DNA from: Oleidesulfovibrio alaskensis DSM 16109
GTDB lineage: Bacteria > Desulfobacterota > Desulfovibrionia > Desulfovibrionales > Desulfovibrionaceae
Length of the DNA stretch: 64,000 bases
Assembly (NCBI RefSeq): GCF_000482745.1
Contig: NZ_AXWQ01000007.1
Location: 271,093-335,092 of the forward strand
Direction: 5' to 3'
The notes beneath the pieces are model-generated. The model saw only the letters and a list, made by a program, of their open reading frames with translations, searched no databases and was not told the DNA's origin. Position 1 is the first letter of the stretch; every line of letters begins with the position of its first letter. A program made the translations under genes and the position numbers. Of this stretch, positions 24,343-36,676 are shown one piece after another.

Positions 24343-25833
24343 TCACTTCATATATTTTGTGGCGGCGATGCTTTTCTGCATGGCTGTTCCAAGCCTGCGC
24401 ATGGCTTCTTTCAGGGTGTTCTCGTCGTGTCTGCAAAAATTTATGCGGATATGGCGGGCGCCTTCCTGAGGCTGAGGAAAAAAAGCCGTGCCGCTGGCAA
24501 CAGCCACCCCGTGGTGGGGGGCCGTTTCGGCAAGGGCGTCGGCATGCACGTCTTCCGGCAGCCGCAGCCACGCAAACAGCCCGCCGGACGGCGGGGTGAT
24601 ATGCACGCATCGGGGCAGCCATTTTTGCGCACAGTCCAGCATTATGTCGCGCCGCATGCGGTAGGTGCGGCACAGTCTGTTCAGGTGGTTGCGGTAGCTG
24701 CCCACATCAACGAATCGTTCCAGCACCCGCTGCACAAGTCCGGGCGAAGAAAGATCAAGCATGCGTTTATAGCGTTCAAGTTGTGTCAGCACCGGCCCTT
24801 CGGCAACAATGTAGCCCACCCGCAGGCCGGGTACGAGCATTTTTGAAAACGTGCCGATGTACAGGCAGTTGCCTGCGGCACTCAGACTTTTGATGGCCGG
24901 TTGCGAATGCCCTTCATAGCGGATATCGCCGGCGTAGTCGTCTTCCACCACCGCAATGCCATGCGCTTCTGCCATGGAGGCAAGAATACGCCGGCGGTGT
25001 CCGTCCATGCAGATGCCCGTAGGGTTGTGAAACGTGGGCATGGTCAGAACCAGCCCTTCGCCGTGTGTGCGCATGGCCTGTTCCAGCAGGTCGGTGCGCA
25101 TGCCGCCGCTGTCCATGGGTATGGCGGCTATGCGCATGCCCATGGTGCGGAAAAGCCTGAGTGACTCGGGATAGGTGGGGGTTTCGGTGTAGACGGTCTG
25201 CCCTTTGCGCAGCAGCACCTGCGCGATGATGAAAATGGCCTGCTGCGAGCCGGATGTGACCACGATGTTGTCAGGCGTCACACCTATGCCCTGATCGACA
25301 AGAATGCGGGCGATGGTCCGGCGCAGCGGACGGTAGCCTGCGGCTTCCTCGTATTCCAGCGCGGCGGTGCCGTCGCGGCGCATGACCTCGCGCAGGGTCC
25401 GGCTGAAAGCTTCGAAGGGGAAAAGCAGGGGGTCGCTGTTGCCGTCTGCCAGCGAGATCACCCCCGCAGGAGTTGCTCCGCTGTGCAGCGGGGCGGGGTG
25501 TCCGGGCCATATGGCCTCGAAGCGTTCGGCGGCTGCGTGCTGCCATGCGGGCCATCTGCCGGGTGTATCGGCCTGCGGGCCGTCGTGGCCGGGAAAAGGC
25601 GGCAGCACAAAAGTGCCGCTGCCCCTGCGCGATGTCACCAGCCCGTCAGCTTCCAGTTCGGCATAGGCGGTTTCCACGGTAATGCGGTTGATACCCTGAC
25701 TGCGGGCCATATGGCGGATGGACGGCAGTTTTGTGCCCGGTTCCAGTTCACCCAGTTCGATGCGCTGACGCAGGTAGGCCGCAAGCTGTTTATACAGCGG
25801 CAGCGGGGTGTTGTGGTTCAGCGGAATACTCAT
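24343..25833 (-). CDS. MocR-type (GntR/aminotransferase) transcriptional regulator
   Basis: 496 residues starting at M-S-I-P-L-N with GGAGG upstream; an in-frame extension toward 26610 overlaps the divergent gene and is rejected. Residues 10-80 are a GntR winged helix (P-L-Y-K-Q-L-A-A-Y-L-R; K-L-P-S-I-R; G-S-G-T-F). Residues about 130-490 are a class I aminotransferase domain with the PLP-lysine region I-G-T-F-S-K-M-L-V-P-G-L-R and the V-E-D-D-Y loop. MocR proteins use PLP or an amino compound as effector and usually control the divergent neighbour, here an EamA exporter. Confidence 0.92.
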   Translation of the reverse strand: MSIPLNHNTPLPLYKQLAAYLRQRIELGELEPGTKLPSIRHMARSQGINRITVETAYAELEADGLVTSRRGSGTFVLPPFPGHDGPQADTPGRWPAWQHAAAERFEAIWPGHPAPLHSGATPAGVISLADGNSDPLLFPFEAFSRTLREVMRRDGTAALEYEEAAGYRPLRRTIARILVDQGIGVTPDNIVVTSGSQQAIFIIAQVLLRKGQTVYTETPTYPESLRLFRTMGMRIAAIPMDSGGMRTDLLEQAMRTHGEGLVLTMPTFHNPTGICMDGHRRRILASMAEAHGIAVVEDDYAGDIRYEGHSQPAIKSLSAAGNCLYIGTFSKMLVPGLRVGYIVAEGPVLTQLERYKRMLDLSSPGLVQRVLERFVDVGSYRNHLNRLCRTYRMRRDIMLDCAQKWLPRCVHITPPSGGLFAWLRLPEDVHADALAETAPHHGVAVASGTAFFPQPQEGARHIRINFCRHDENTLKEAMRRLGTAMQKSIAATKYMK

Positions 25834-25890
25834 GAAAGCCTCCGGAAAGACGGCTGTGTCCGGCGGTGCGGAACAGAGGATGACGTCGTT

Positions 25891-25937
25891 AAAGTGACCC
25901 TGTAAATATTCATAAAAAGTGTCCCTTATCAAGGGGT
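25891..25937. promoter_or_regulatory. Putative MocR operator in the divergent promoter
   Basis: A direct repeat AAAGTGACCCT (25891) and AAAGTGTCCCT (25916) is spaced 25 bases start to start. The second copy overlaps an inverted repeat CCCTT-ATC-AAGGG (23-33 of 25923). MocR proteins often bind spaced direct repeats between their own gene and the target, which fits this position. Confidence 0.5.
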
Positions 25938-25989
25938 CAATGCAGGCGTAGAGGCATGCTTCATTTTTTGTTGATCGAGGATGCATGCC

Positions 25990-27282
25990 ATGCAGAACAC
26001 CATGTCTTTTTCGTTGCGCAGCCCCCTGAACGGACTGCGGTTTTCCGGCGCTTCGGCCGGTTATCTTTCGGCTCTTGTGGCCGCTGTGGTCATGTCGTTG
26101 ACCGGCATCATCATTAAACACATAAGCGATGAATACGCTCTGCCGCCGGCGCAGCTTGCCTTCTGGCGCAATGCGCTGGTTTTTCTGACGCTGCTGCCCG
26201 TGCTGACGCTGCTGCGCGTGCCCGTGCGGGTGCACGGCAAGGCCGACAACAGGCTTCTGGTTGCCTACGGTTTCATGCTGGCTTCCATGAACCTTGACTG
26301 GACCATCGCCGTCATTGAAACGGGTGCTTCCGTGGCCACGGTGCTTTCTTACTGCTCCGCGGCATATTCCGGCATACTCGGCTGGCTGCTGCTGGGCGAA
26401 AGAATGAGCCGCTCGCTGGCGCTGGCGGTTGTCATCTGCCTTTCGGGCTGCGCACTGGTGTGCGGCGTGCTCACACCGGAAGTCTGGAGCGGTATGAGCA
26501 CTCTGGGGCTTGTCACGGGATTCGCCTCGGGGCTTCTGTATGCCGGTTACGGAATGATGGGGCGTCTTGCAGCCTGCCGGGGGCTTAACCCTTGGGTGAC
26601 GCTGCTGCATATCTTCGGGTACGCCAGCCTGTTTCAGGTGCTGTTCAACGTCATTGCCGCGCTGTTTGTTCCTTCATGGGGGCTGGGCGTCATGAGCATA
26701 CAAGGCATGAATATGGAACCGGGGTGCTGGGTGGCCATGCTGGCTCTTGCTGTGGGTCCCACGCTGCTGGGTATGGGTATGTACAACGTGTCGCTGGGCA
26801 TGCTCTCCGTAGGAGTGGCCAACACCATCCTGCTGCTTGAACCGGCGCTGGCCGCCACTTTTGCCTATTTTACCATCGGCGAGATGCTTACACCCATGCA
26901 GTGGGCCGGCATAGCCATGATAACCGGCGGTGTGGCCGTTCTGCCCCGTTCATCTTCGCCTGCCCGGCTGACAGAAGAACACGCGGCGGCCGTGGCAGAC
27001 GCCGTGGGTGCCGTGGGTGCGGCTGTTCAGGCTGTGCCCGGAGTGGTGGGCAACGCCGTGCAGTCGTTGCCGGAAGTGCTGCCCGATGCCATAACCGGTG
27101 CCGTGACAGCCGCTGTGAACGCCGTGCCGGGGGCAGTGGACGCAGTGGTGCAGGCAGTTGCCGCACCGCAGGGGCAGACAGCAGCTGCCGGTATGACCGC
27201 AGCGACACAGGCTGCGGCCTGCACCGGCACAGACAGGCCGGTTTCTCCGGCCATGGGCGGTGCCGCCGTGCACAGTGCGTAA
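25990..27282 (+). CDS. EamA/DMT-family exporter with Ala/Val-rich tail
   Basis: 430 residues from ATG 25990; the earlier ATG 25981 sits directly on the CGAGG ribosome site. Ten membrane segments in two EamA repeats (residues about 25-150 and 170-310) fit a drug/metabolite superfamily carrier, often an amino-acid or metabolite exporter. After the last helix there is a tail of about 110 residues made of A-V-x-A-V-P-G-V/A-V-type repeats, which is not part of the family. Divergent from a MocR gene, so export of an amino compound is a reasonable inference. Confidence 0.85.
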   Translation: MQNTMSFSLRSPLNGLRFSGASAGYLSALVAAVVMSLTGIIIKHISDEYALPPAQLAFWRNALVFLTLLPVLTLLRVPVRVHGKADNRLLVAYGFMLASMNLDWTIAVIETGASVATVLSYCSAAYSGILGWLLLGERMSRSLALAVVICLSGCALVCGVLTPEVWSGMSTLGLVTGFASGLLYAGYGMMGRLAACRGLNPWVTLLHIFGYASLFQVLFNVIAALFVPSWGLGVMSIQGMNMEPGCWVAMLALAVGPTLLGMGMYNVSLGMLSVGVANTILLLEPALAATFAYFTIGEMLTPMQWAGIAMITGGVAVLPRSSSPARLTEEHAAAVADAVGAVGAAVQAVPGVVGNAVQSLPEVLPDAITGAVTAAVNAVPGAVDAVVQAVAAPQGQTAAAGMTAATQAAACTGTDRPVSPAMGGAAVHSA

Positions 27283-27412
27283 GCGTGCCGCCGGATGTTT
27301 TCTGTCGCCGGATGTCTTTCGCCGCATGTCTTCCGCCGCATGTGTGAACGCGGCCGTTAGTGTTTTTGCTGATTGAATGCCCTGCGTCTCCGGGGCGCGT
27401 TACCCGCAACCT

Positions 27413-27461
27413 ACACCGCACATCGCTTCTGCTCCGGCAGGGCCGTGTGCGGTGTTTTTTT
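27413..27461 (+). terminator. Terminator after the EamA gene
   Basis: 10-bp perfect arms ACACCGCACA / TGTGCGGTGT around a 23-base loop, followed by T7. Confidence 0.6.
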
Positions 27462-27474
27462 GCGTGCTGCCGGG

Positions 27475-27511
27475 CATAAAAAAGCGCCGCACCCGAAAGG
27501 TGCGGCGCTTT
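27475..27511 (-). terminator. Terminator of glnS
   Basis: AAAGCGCCGCACC / GGTGCGGCGCTTT 13-bp perfect stem with a short loop; on the minus strand it is followed by a T6 run. Confidence 0.88.
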
Positions 27512-27536
27512 GTCAGGCGGAGACGGTACCGGCGGA

Positions 27537-29243
<1,707 letters not shown>

Positions 29244-29414
29244 GGATGGTATTCCTCGTGTATATATGCGCAGGTCCGGGCAACACGGTGCCGCGCGTCT
29301 TTGGCAATGAAAAGCAAAATGATGCGTCTGGAGATACGGCAAACCGGCGGCAGGGTCAATTATGCCGCTTTGCGGCACGCGGCAGAGGCAGTGCTTCCGG
29401 CGCGGGCGGGGGTG

Positions 29415-30134
29415 TTACAGATACCAGCGCCAGCTTCTTCCGGCGGCATGCAGCCCGCGCAGCGTGGTTATGCCGCCGCCTTTCAGTTTACGCACAAGAT
29501 ACAGAAAAAGATAGGCGGTCTGCAGGGCGTCTTCCAGCGCGTCGTGTGCGCGGAACTGCGGCAGACCGTATCGGGCGGAAAGATCGGCAAGGGTATATGA
29601 CACCGTGGGCTGAAAAGGATCGAAAGACCGCTCCCAGCGTTCACGCTCCCATGCCTGCGCCAGCCGCATGGTATCCACGCAGGGGTTGGCCGGGGCGCCG
29701 CCCAGATGCCGTCTGCACGCCCGTGTCAGAAAGCCCATGTCCAGCCCCACGTGGTGGCCGGTAATCAGCGCCTGTCCGCACCAGTCCACAAAGCCGGGCA
29801 GCAGACCGGCCAGTGCCGGGCTGTGCCGCAGCTGCGCCGGTGTGATGCGGTGGATGAGCGTGGCCGGACGGGCCATGGAGCGCTGCGGCCTGACATAGGT
29901 GTGAAACACGTCGCCGGTGATGATGGACAGACCGCGGATGCGCACGGCACCAATGGCGACAATTTCGTCATGCGCGGGGTCAAGCCCTGTCATTTCCATG
30001 TCTGTCACCGCAAATTCGCAGTCTTCAAGCGGTATATCCTGATTGAAGTCGGCAAATGCGCTTTTGTTGCGCTGCAGGGCAGGATGCAGCGGCGGTCTGT
30101 GGCGCAGGTTGCGCAATAACGAGCGTATTCCCAT
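29415..30134 (-). CDS. DEDDh 3'-5' exonuclease (DnaQ/epsilon-like)
   Basis: 239 residues. Exo I is V-T-D-M-E-M-T-G-L-D-P, with its Asp and Glu. Exo II includes G-H-H-V-G-L-D-M-G-F-L, and Exo III is H-D-A-L-E-D-A, giving the DEDDh set. The N-terminal 45 residues are basic with no domain. It follows the cNMP/CBS/nucleotidyltransferase gene by 48 bases. The pairing of a DEDDh exonuclease with a CBS/DUF294 protein beside an acetate-type symporter is recurrent in proteobacteria, so a role other than replication proofreading is likely. Confidence 0.88.
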   Translation of the reverse strand: MGIRSLLRNLRHRPPLHPALQRNKSAFADFNQDIPLEDCEFAVTDMEMTGLDPAHDEIVAIGAVRIRGLSIITGDVFHTYVRPQRSMARPATLIHRITPAQLRHSPALAGLLPGFVDWCGQALITGHHVGLDMGFLTRACRRHLGGAPANPCVDTMRLAQAWERERWERSFDPFQPTVSYTLADLSARYGLPQFRAHDALEDALQTAYLFLYLVRKLKGGGITTLRGLHAAGRSWRWYL

Positions 30135-30182
30135 AATAACTTCTCCGGATAGCTGTACACGCCTGCTGCGTGCACAGAACTT

Positions 30183-32186
30183 TCAGGACACATCCAGCTT
30201 GAAACGTTGCCGGGTGAATGCCTGCAGCCGCTCGGTTACGGCAAACACCTCTTTGAGCGTCCGTTTTTCCAGTCCGGTCAGTTCGGCCGGTGAAATATGA
30301 TTTCCCGCGGGTTCGCCGCGCCGTATCTGTCCCAGCTGGTGTACCAGCCGGACATGCATGAGAAACTCGTAGCCTTCGCGCGCCTCGCGGCACAGCTGGG
30401 CGGGCATGTGACCTTCCTGTTCCAGCGCCGTCAGCCTGTCAGGCGTGGATGTTTCGTCAATGCCGTGCGCCAGCGCCATCAGGCGTGCAATATTGACGAA
30501 AGGCAGCATGCCGCGGCGTTTGATATCCAGCATGTTCCGGTGGTCTCCGCTTTTTTCGACCACAAGGTTGCGGAAAAAAGACAGGGGCGGCCGGTCGCGC
30601 AGTGCGTCTGCGGCCAGATGACGCAGAAAGACCTGATCGGCCTGCGCCGCGGCAGCCACCGATTCACGCAGGTGCCGTACCAGCGGGGCATGACCATGCC
30701 CGTGGCGGAAGTCGAAAAAGATTGACGACTTGAGCAGTTCCTGCGGTTCCGGCGTGTGTATCCAGCGGATAAAGCGCCGCTGCCAGCCGGAAACAGACAG
30801 ACGCATGCCCGGCTCCGAAGCCATTATGCCTCCGGCGCACCGGGCGAAACCGCATGCTTCCAGCTCTGCCACGGCCCGCGTGCAGAAAGCGTCAAAGTAC
30901 ACCTGTGCAGCCCGCTCTATGATATCGTCAGGGCAGTCTTCCAGTACAAGGGCGTTGTCCTGATCGGTGGCAAAGGTCTGCTCTCTGCGGCCTTCGCTGC
31001 CCAGCAGCATCCAGCTGAATTTTGCCGGCGGCGGACCCGTTTCGGCCTGCAGCAGAGTGAGCACCTTTTCCAGAAAAAGGTCGTTGAACACTGTTATCAT
31101 GCGTACTGCCGCAGCCGCGCGGGCACCTTCTTCGACCACGGCGCGCACAACATGCGCCACGCGCGGGCCCAGCGGGTGCAGACTGCGCAGATCGCGCTGC
31201 TGCATTATTTCGCGGAAGAGTGAAAACGGCGTACGTCCCTGTACGACCATGATGTCGTGGGCCGTGATGACGCCGACAACCCTGCCCGCACGCAAAACGG
31301 CAAGGTGATGAATCTGGCGGCGCATCATTTCGAGCAGCGCGTCAAAACAGGTGCAGGTTTCGTCCACAGCCGCCACCGGAGCGGACATGACGGTTTCCGC
31401 CGGAGCCTCGTGACCCATGCCCAGCGCCACTGCATTGCGCAGATCTTTATCGGTGACGATGCCGATGACCGGCCCTGCTGCGGGGCTGCCCCCGAGTGCG
31501 GCAGTCCGGACCGCAGCGTGCAGGTGCATGTCTGCCGCGTCCGGTTCTCCGTGCGGCGGAGCTGCTTCGCAGACCAGCAGCGATCCTGTGCCGGATTTCA
31601 TCATACGGTACGCGGCCTGCTGCAGGGTGGTGCCGCGCACCACCGTTTCCGGCGGCCTGTGCACCAGATCGCCCGCCAGACCGGAAAAAAGATACAGACC
31701 TCCGCTGCCGGAGGCTCCTTCGCAGCGCAGGCGCATTTCGTCAAAGGCCCGTGTAAGGTACTCTTCCGGCAGAGTGCGCATGAAATAACGTTCTACGGCA
31801 GGAAATTCCGAAGCAAGTCCGAGAAATGTTTTTCCCGGTATGCGGATGAAAAAAGTATCCTCCAGTGTTGTTGCATGTACTGAAGCAGTGCTGCGCCCCA
31901 GCAGCGCGGCGGCCCCGATGATGTCGCCTTCGCCTCTGGTGTCCTGCAGCGCAGGGCTGCCGTCTTCCTGCGCAACTGTCAGCCGCACGGCACCCTGCTG
32001 TACCACGCGCAGGGCCTCGGGGCGCTGCGCGCCGTGCGGCAGTGCCGTACCTTCCGGAACAAACTCCACCGTGCAGACTTCTGCAAGGCGGCGCAGGCTG
32101 TCTGCTGGCAGTTCGCTGAAAGGCAGGGTGCGTTGCAGAAACGTGCGTACCAGTCCGGGCTGGCGGGCGGGGTTGCCTTGTGTCAT
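30183..32186 (-). CDS. cNMP-binding / CBS / DUF294 nucleotidyltransferase-like protein
   Basis: 667 residues. Residues 10-150 form a cyclic-nucleotide-binding fold, about 170-325 carry two CBS domains (ending V-V-G-V-I-T-A-H-D-I), and about 340-490 are the DUF294 putative nucleotidyltransferase with G-S-E-G-R-R-E-Q-T-F-A-T-D-Q-D-N-A-L, the G-S..D-x-D-like metal site. The C-terminal 150 residues are the usual helical DUF294 partner domain. It is related to GlnD-type signal transducers. It is in one run with the symporter and exonuclease genes and probably senses nucleotides to control acetate or carboxylate uptake (inference). Confidence 0.85.
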   Translation of the reverse strand: MTQGNPARQPGLVRTFLQRTLPFSELPADSLRRLAEVCTVEFVPEGTALPHGAQRPEALRVVQQGAVRLTVAQEDGSPALQDTRGEGDIIGAAALLGRSTASVHATTLEDTFFIRIPGKTFLGLASEFPAVERYFMRTLPEEYLTRAFDEMRLRCEGASGSGGLYLFSGLAGDLVHRPPETVVRGTTLQQAAYRMMKSGTGSLLVCEAAPPHGEPDAADMHLHAAVRTAALGGSPAAGPVIGIVTDKDLRNAVALGMGHEAPAETVMSAPVAAVDETCTCFDALLEMMRRQIHHLAVLRAGRVVGVITAHDIMVVQGRTPFSLFREIMQQRDLRSLHPLGPRVAHVVRAVVEEGARAAAAVRMITVFNDLFLEKVLTLLQAETGPPPAKFSWMLLGSEGRREQTFATDQDNALVLEDCPDDIIERAAQVYFDAFCTRAVAELEACGFARCAGGIMASEPGMRLSVSGWQRRFIRWIHTPEPQELLKSSIFFDFRHGHGHAPLVRHLRESVAAAAQADQVFLRHLAADALRDRPPLSFFRNLVVEKSGDHRNMLDIKRRGMLPFVNIARLMALAHGIDETSTPDRLTALEQEGHMPAQLCREAREGYEFLMHVRLVHQLGQIRRGEPAGNHISPAELTGLEKRTLKEVFAVTERLQAFTRQRFKLDVS

Positions 32187-32287
32187 GGCTTCTCCTGTGC
32201 AGCGGTAAAAGCGGCGGACGGCCGGGCGTGTCCCGCAGCCGTCCCCCGCAGGGCCGGTTCAGCAGGACGCCGTCCGCCATGCCGTCA

Positions 32288-34063
32288 TCAGTGGTCTATG
32301 GCCGCCGATGCGCCTCTGGGAATGCGGATGGATTCCACCATCTCCTGCACTTCAGCCGGCGGCGGCGGGGTGACCAGCGAAACGGCTGCCGTAAGCACAA
32401 AGTTGACAAGCATTCCTATGCAGCCGATGCCTTCGGGGCTGATGCCGAAGAACCACGGCGATACACCCATGAATTTGGTCTGCACTATGTAGAAGATGGT
32501 GAACCCGATGCCGCAGACCATGCCTGTTATGGCGCCTTCACGGGTGGCGCGTTTCCAGAAGATGCCGAGTACAAGAGTGGGAAAGAAGGATGACGCGGCA
32601 AGCCCGAAAGCCAGCGCCACAACCTGCGCCACAAACCCCGGTGGATTCATGCCGAAATATCCGGCAATGCACACTGCCACGCCTATCATTACACGCCCTA
32701 CAAGCAGCCGTTTTTTTTCCGAAGCCTGCCTGTCGAGCATCCGGTAGTACAGGTCGTGCGAAATGCTTGACGCGATGACCAGCAGCAGTCCGGAGGCCGT
32801 GGAGAGGGCCGCTGCCAGCGCGCCGGCAGCCACAAGGGCGATGACCCACGGCGCCAGCCCTGCTATTTCGGGATTGGCCAGCACAATGATGTCGCGGTCG
32901 ACATACAGTTCGTTTTCGCCGTCCAGTGCGGCGTTGTGCAGCAGCCGCTGGCCGTGCGCGCCTTGCAGGGCGCTGAAATCCGGCTTGCCGGCAAAGGCGT
33001 TGCCGCTTCTGTACTGGATGATGCCGTCGTTGTTTTTGTCCAGCCAGGCCACAAGCCCTGTGCGTTCCCAGTTGGCAAACCACGACGGCGCCTGTGTGTA
33101 GGCCACGTTGTTGAGCGAATTCACCAGATTGTACCGTGCAAAGGCTGCAATGGCCGGTGCCGTGGTGTACAGCACGGCGATGAACAGCAGGGCGTATACT
33201 GCGGAAAGGCGCGCCCCGCGTACCGTGGGCACGGTGTAGAAGCGGATGATCACATGCGGCAGCCCGGCTGTGCCCACCATAAGTGCCATGGTGATGGCTA
33301 TGACGTCCTGCATGGAGCGTCCGCCCGCTCCGAATGCTTCGGTGTACCCGGCAAACCCGAGGTCGCGGCCTATGGCGTCCAGCGTTTCCAGCAGGTATTT
33401 TCCCGCATGGGGACCGTGTGCGATGGCCGACCCGAAGCCGAGCTGCGGTATGGCCGTGCCTGTGATCATTTTGGAAATGGCCGCGGCCGGAATGATGAAT
33501 GCCACAATCAGCACGGAATACTGTGCTACCTGCGTCCATGTTATGCCTTTCATGCCGCCGATGCCTGCATAAAAGAACACGATGGCCATGCCGATGATGA
33601 CGCCGGTGTTCACGTCCACTTCCAGAAAGCGGCTGAACACAATGCCCACGCCGCGCATCTGTCCGGCCACATAGGTCAGCGAGACAAAGACGGCGCACAA
33701 CAGGGCCACCACGCGGGCGGTACCGGAATAATAGCGGTCTCCCACAAAGTCGGGAACGGTGAATTTGCCGAATTTACGCAGATAGGGCGCCAGCAGCAGC
33801 GCAAGCAGCACATAGCCGCCTGTCCAGCCCATCAGATAGATGGAGCCGGTGTAACCGGCAAACGAGATGATTCCGGCCATGCCCATGAACGATGCCGCGC
33901 TCATCCAGTCGGCCGCGGTAGCCATGCCGTTGGCCAGCGGCGGTACACCGCCTCCGGCCACATAAAAGCCTCTGGTGTCGCGCACGCGTGAAACCCAGGC
34001 GATGCCGAGATACAGGCTGAAAGTTATCCCCACCATGATGTAGGTCCATACCGTGGTACTCAT
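32288..34063 (-). CDS. Sodium:solute symporter, acetate-permease type
   Basis: 591 residues with about 13 membrane segments. Features of the SSS family: G-M-A-T-A-A-D-W-M-S-A-A-S-F-M-G near the N-terminus and G-A-L-A-A-A-L-S-T-A-S-G-L-L-L sodium-site helix. A large periplasmic loop (about residues 300-395) includes a D-K-N-N-D-G stretch similar to a calcium-binding loop. The accompanying DUF4212 gene marks this as the VC_2705-type subclass, often annotated as acetate permease (ActP-like). The substrate is inferred. Confidence 0.87.
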   Translation of the reverse strand: MSTTVWTYIMVGITFSLYLGIAWVSRVRDTRGFYVAGGGVPPLANGMATAADWMSAASFMGMAGIISFAGYTGSIYLMGWTGGYVLLALLLAPYLRKFGKFTVPDFVGDRYYSGTARVVALLCAVFVSLTYVAGQMRGVGIVFSRFLEVDVNTGVIIGMAIVFFYAGIGGMKGITWTQVAQYSVLIVAFIIPAAAISKMITGTAIPQLGFGSAIAHGPHAGKYLLETLDAIGRDLGFAGYTEAFGAGGRSMQDVIAITMALMVGTAGLPHVIIRFYTVPTVRGARLSAVYALLFIAVLYTTAPAIAAFARYNLVNSLNNVAYTQAPSWFANWERTGLVAWLDKNNDGIIQYRSGNAFAGKPDFSALQGAHGQRLLHNAALDGENELYVDRDIIVLANPEIAGLAPWVIALVAAGALAAALSTASGLLLVIASSISHDLYYRMLDRQASEKKRLLVGRVMIGVAVCIAGYFGMNPPGFVAQVVALAFGLAASSFFPTLVLGIFWKRATREGAITGMVCGIGFTIFYIVQTKFMGVSPWFFGISPEGIGCIGMLVNFVLTAAVSLVTPPPPAEVQEMVESIRIPRGASAAIDH

Positions 34064-34075
34064 GTTCCGCCCTCC

Positions 34076-34327
34076 TTACTCGTCAATGCCGTATTTGCGG
34101 TCGAGCCTGCGCATGAGCAGAAAGTAGACCAGTATGATCACAAGAAACCCGAAGATTGATCCCTGCTGCGCAAACCAGAAGCCCAGCGGAAAGCCGCCCA
34201 GCATGACGGCATTCAGTTCGCGCACGAACACGATGCCGCACAGGTACGAAACAGCGGCCCATACGCAAAGCAGTACGGCCATATAGCAGATGTTGGTGCG
34301 CCAGTAGGCGCGCAGATCGTGTTTCAT
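34076..34327 (-). CDS. DUF4212 small subunit of the sodium symporter
   Basis: 83 residues from ATG at 34327 with GGAGG upstream; longer frames reaching 34393 are not supported. Two membrane helices: M-A-V-L-L-C-V-W-A-A-V-S-Y-L and G-S-I-F-G-F-L-V-I-I-L-V-Y-F-L. The intervening F-P-L-G-F-W-F-A-Q-Q-G is diagnostic of the DUF4212 family. It lies 12 bases before the symporter gene and probably forms a complex with it. Confidence 0.9.
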   Translation of the reverse strand: MKHDLRAYWRTNICYMAVLLCVWAAVSYLCGIVFVRELNAVMLGGFPLGFWFAQQGSIFGFLVIILVYFLLMRRLDRKYGIDE

Positions 34328-36090
<1,763 letters not shown>

Positions 36091-36113
36091 CCCGCGGCCA
36101 TGCAGACAGCAGG

Positions 36114-36144
36114 GCGTCCGGGGCATGCCGGGCGCTCTTTTTTT
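36114..36144 (+). terminator. Terminator between dctP and dctQ
   Basis: GCGTCCGG / CCGGGCGC stem (one T-G pair) with a GGCATG loop and a T7 tract at 36138-36144, 33 bases before dctQ. It probably allows partial read-through so that DctP is made in excess. Confidence 0.7.
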
Positions 36145-36177
36145 GATGCCGCCGCTGGCGGATGAAACGAGGCGTAA

Positions 36178-36675
36178 ATGGAAAAGATACTGACGGCTAT
36201 GGAGCGGCTGGGAGAGCTGCTGGCAAAGGTGATGGCCGCTGCGGCGGGCTGCACGCTGGTGCTGATGGTGATGCTTGCGTGCGGCAATATTGCGGGGCGT
36301 GCGCTGGGTATGCCGGTCAAGGGGACCTTTGAACTGCTCGGGTTCATGGGGGCGCTGGTGGCCGGTCTTTCTCTGGCTTTTGCCCAGCGCCATAAGGCGC
36401 ATATCTTCGTGGCGTTTTTTGTGGCGCGTTTCACCCGTCCCGTGCGTCTTGTGCTGGATGCCGCGGTGTATTTCTGCTCGGCACTTTTTTTTGCCGCAGC
36501 CAGCCGCGAACTGATCGGTCTTGGCGCATTCATCACCGACTTCGGCGAGCTTTCCGAAACGCTGCATCTTGCATACGCCCCGTTTGTCTATGTGGTGTCG
36601 GCAGGTTGCGGGGTTATGGCGTATATTCTTTCGGTTTCGTTTCTGAAAACCGTTCTTCTGGGCAGAGAGGTGTGA
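36178..36675 (+). CDS. dctQ: TRAP transporter small permease subunit (DctQ)
   Basis: 165 residues with four membrane helices (about 15-35, 50-70, 90-110 and 130-150). Typical DctQ features: F-E-L-L-G-F-M-G-A-L in helix 2 and the H-K-A-H-I loop. Ribosome site GAGG. The dctM gene starts two bases after its stop. Confidence 0.9.
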   Translation: MEKILTAMERLGELLAKVMAAAAGCTLVLMVMLACGNIAGRALGMPVKGTFELLGFMGALVAGLSLAFAQRHKAHIFVAFFVARFTRPVRLVLDAAVYFCSALFFAAASRELIGLGAFITDFGELSETLHLAYAPFVYVVSAGCGVMAYILSVSFLKTVLLGREV

Positions 36676-36676
36676 T

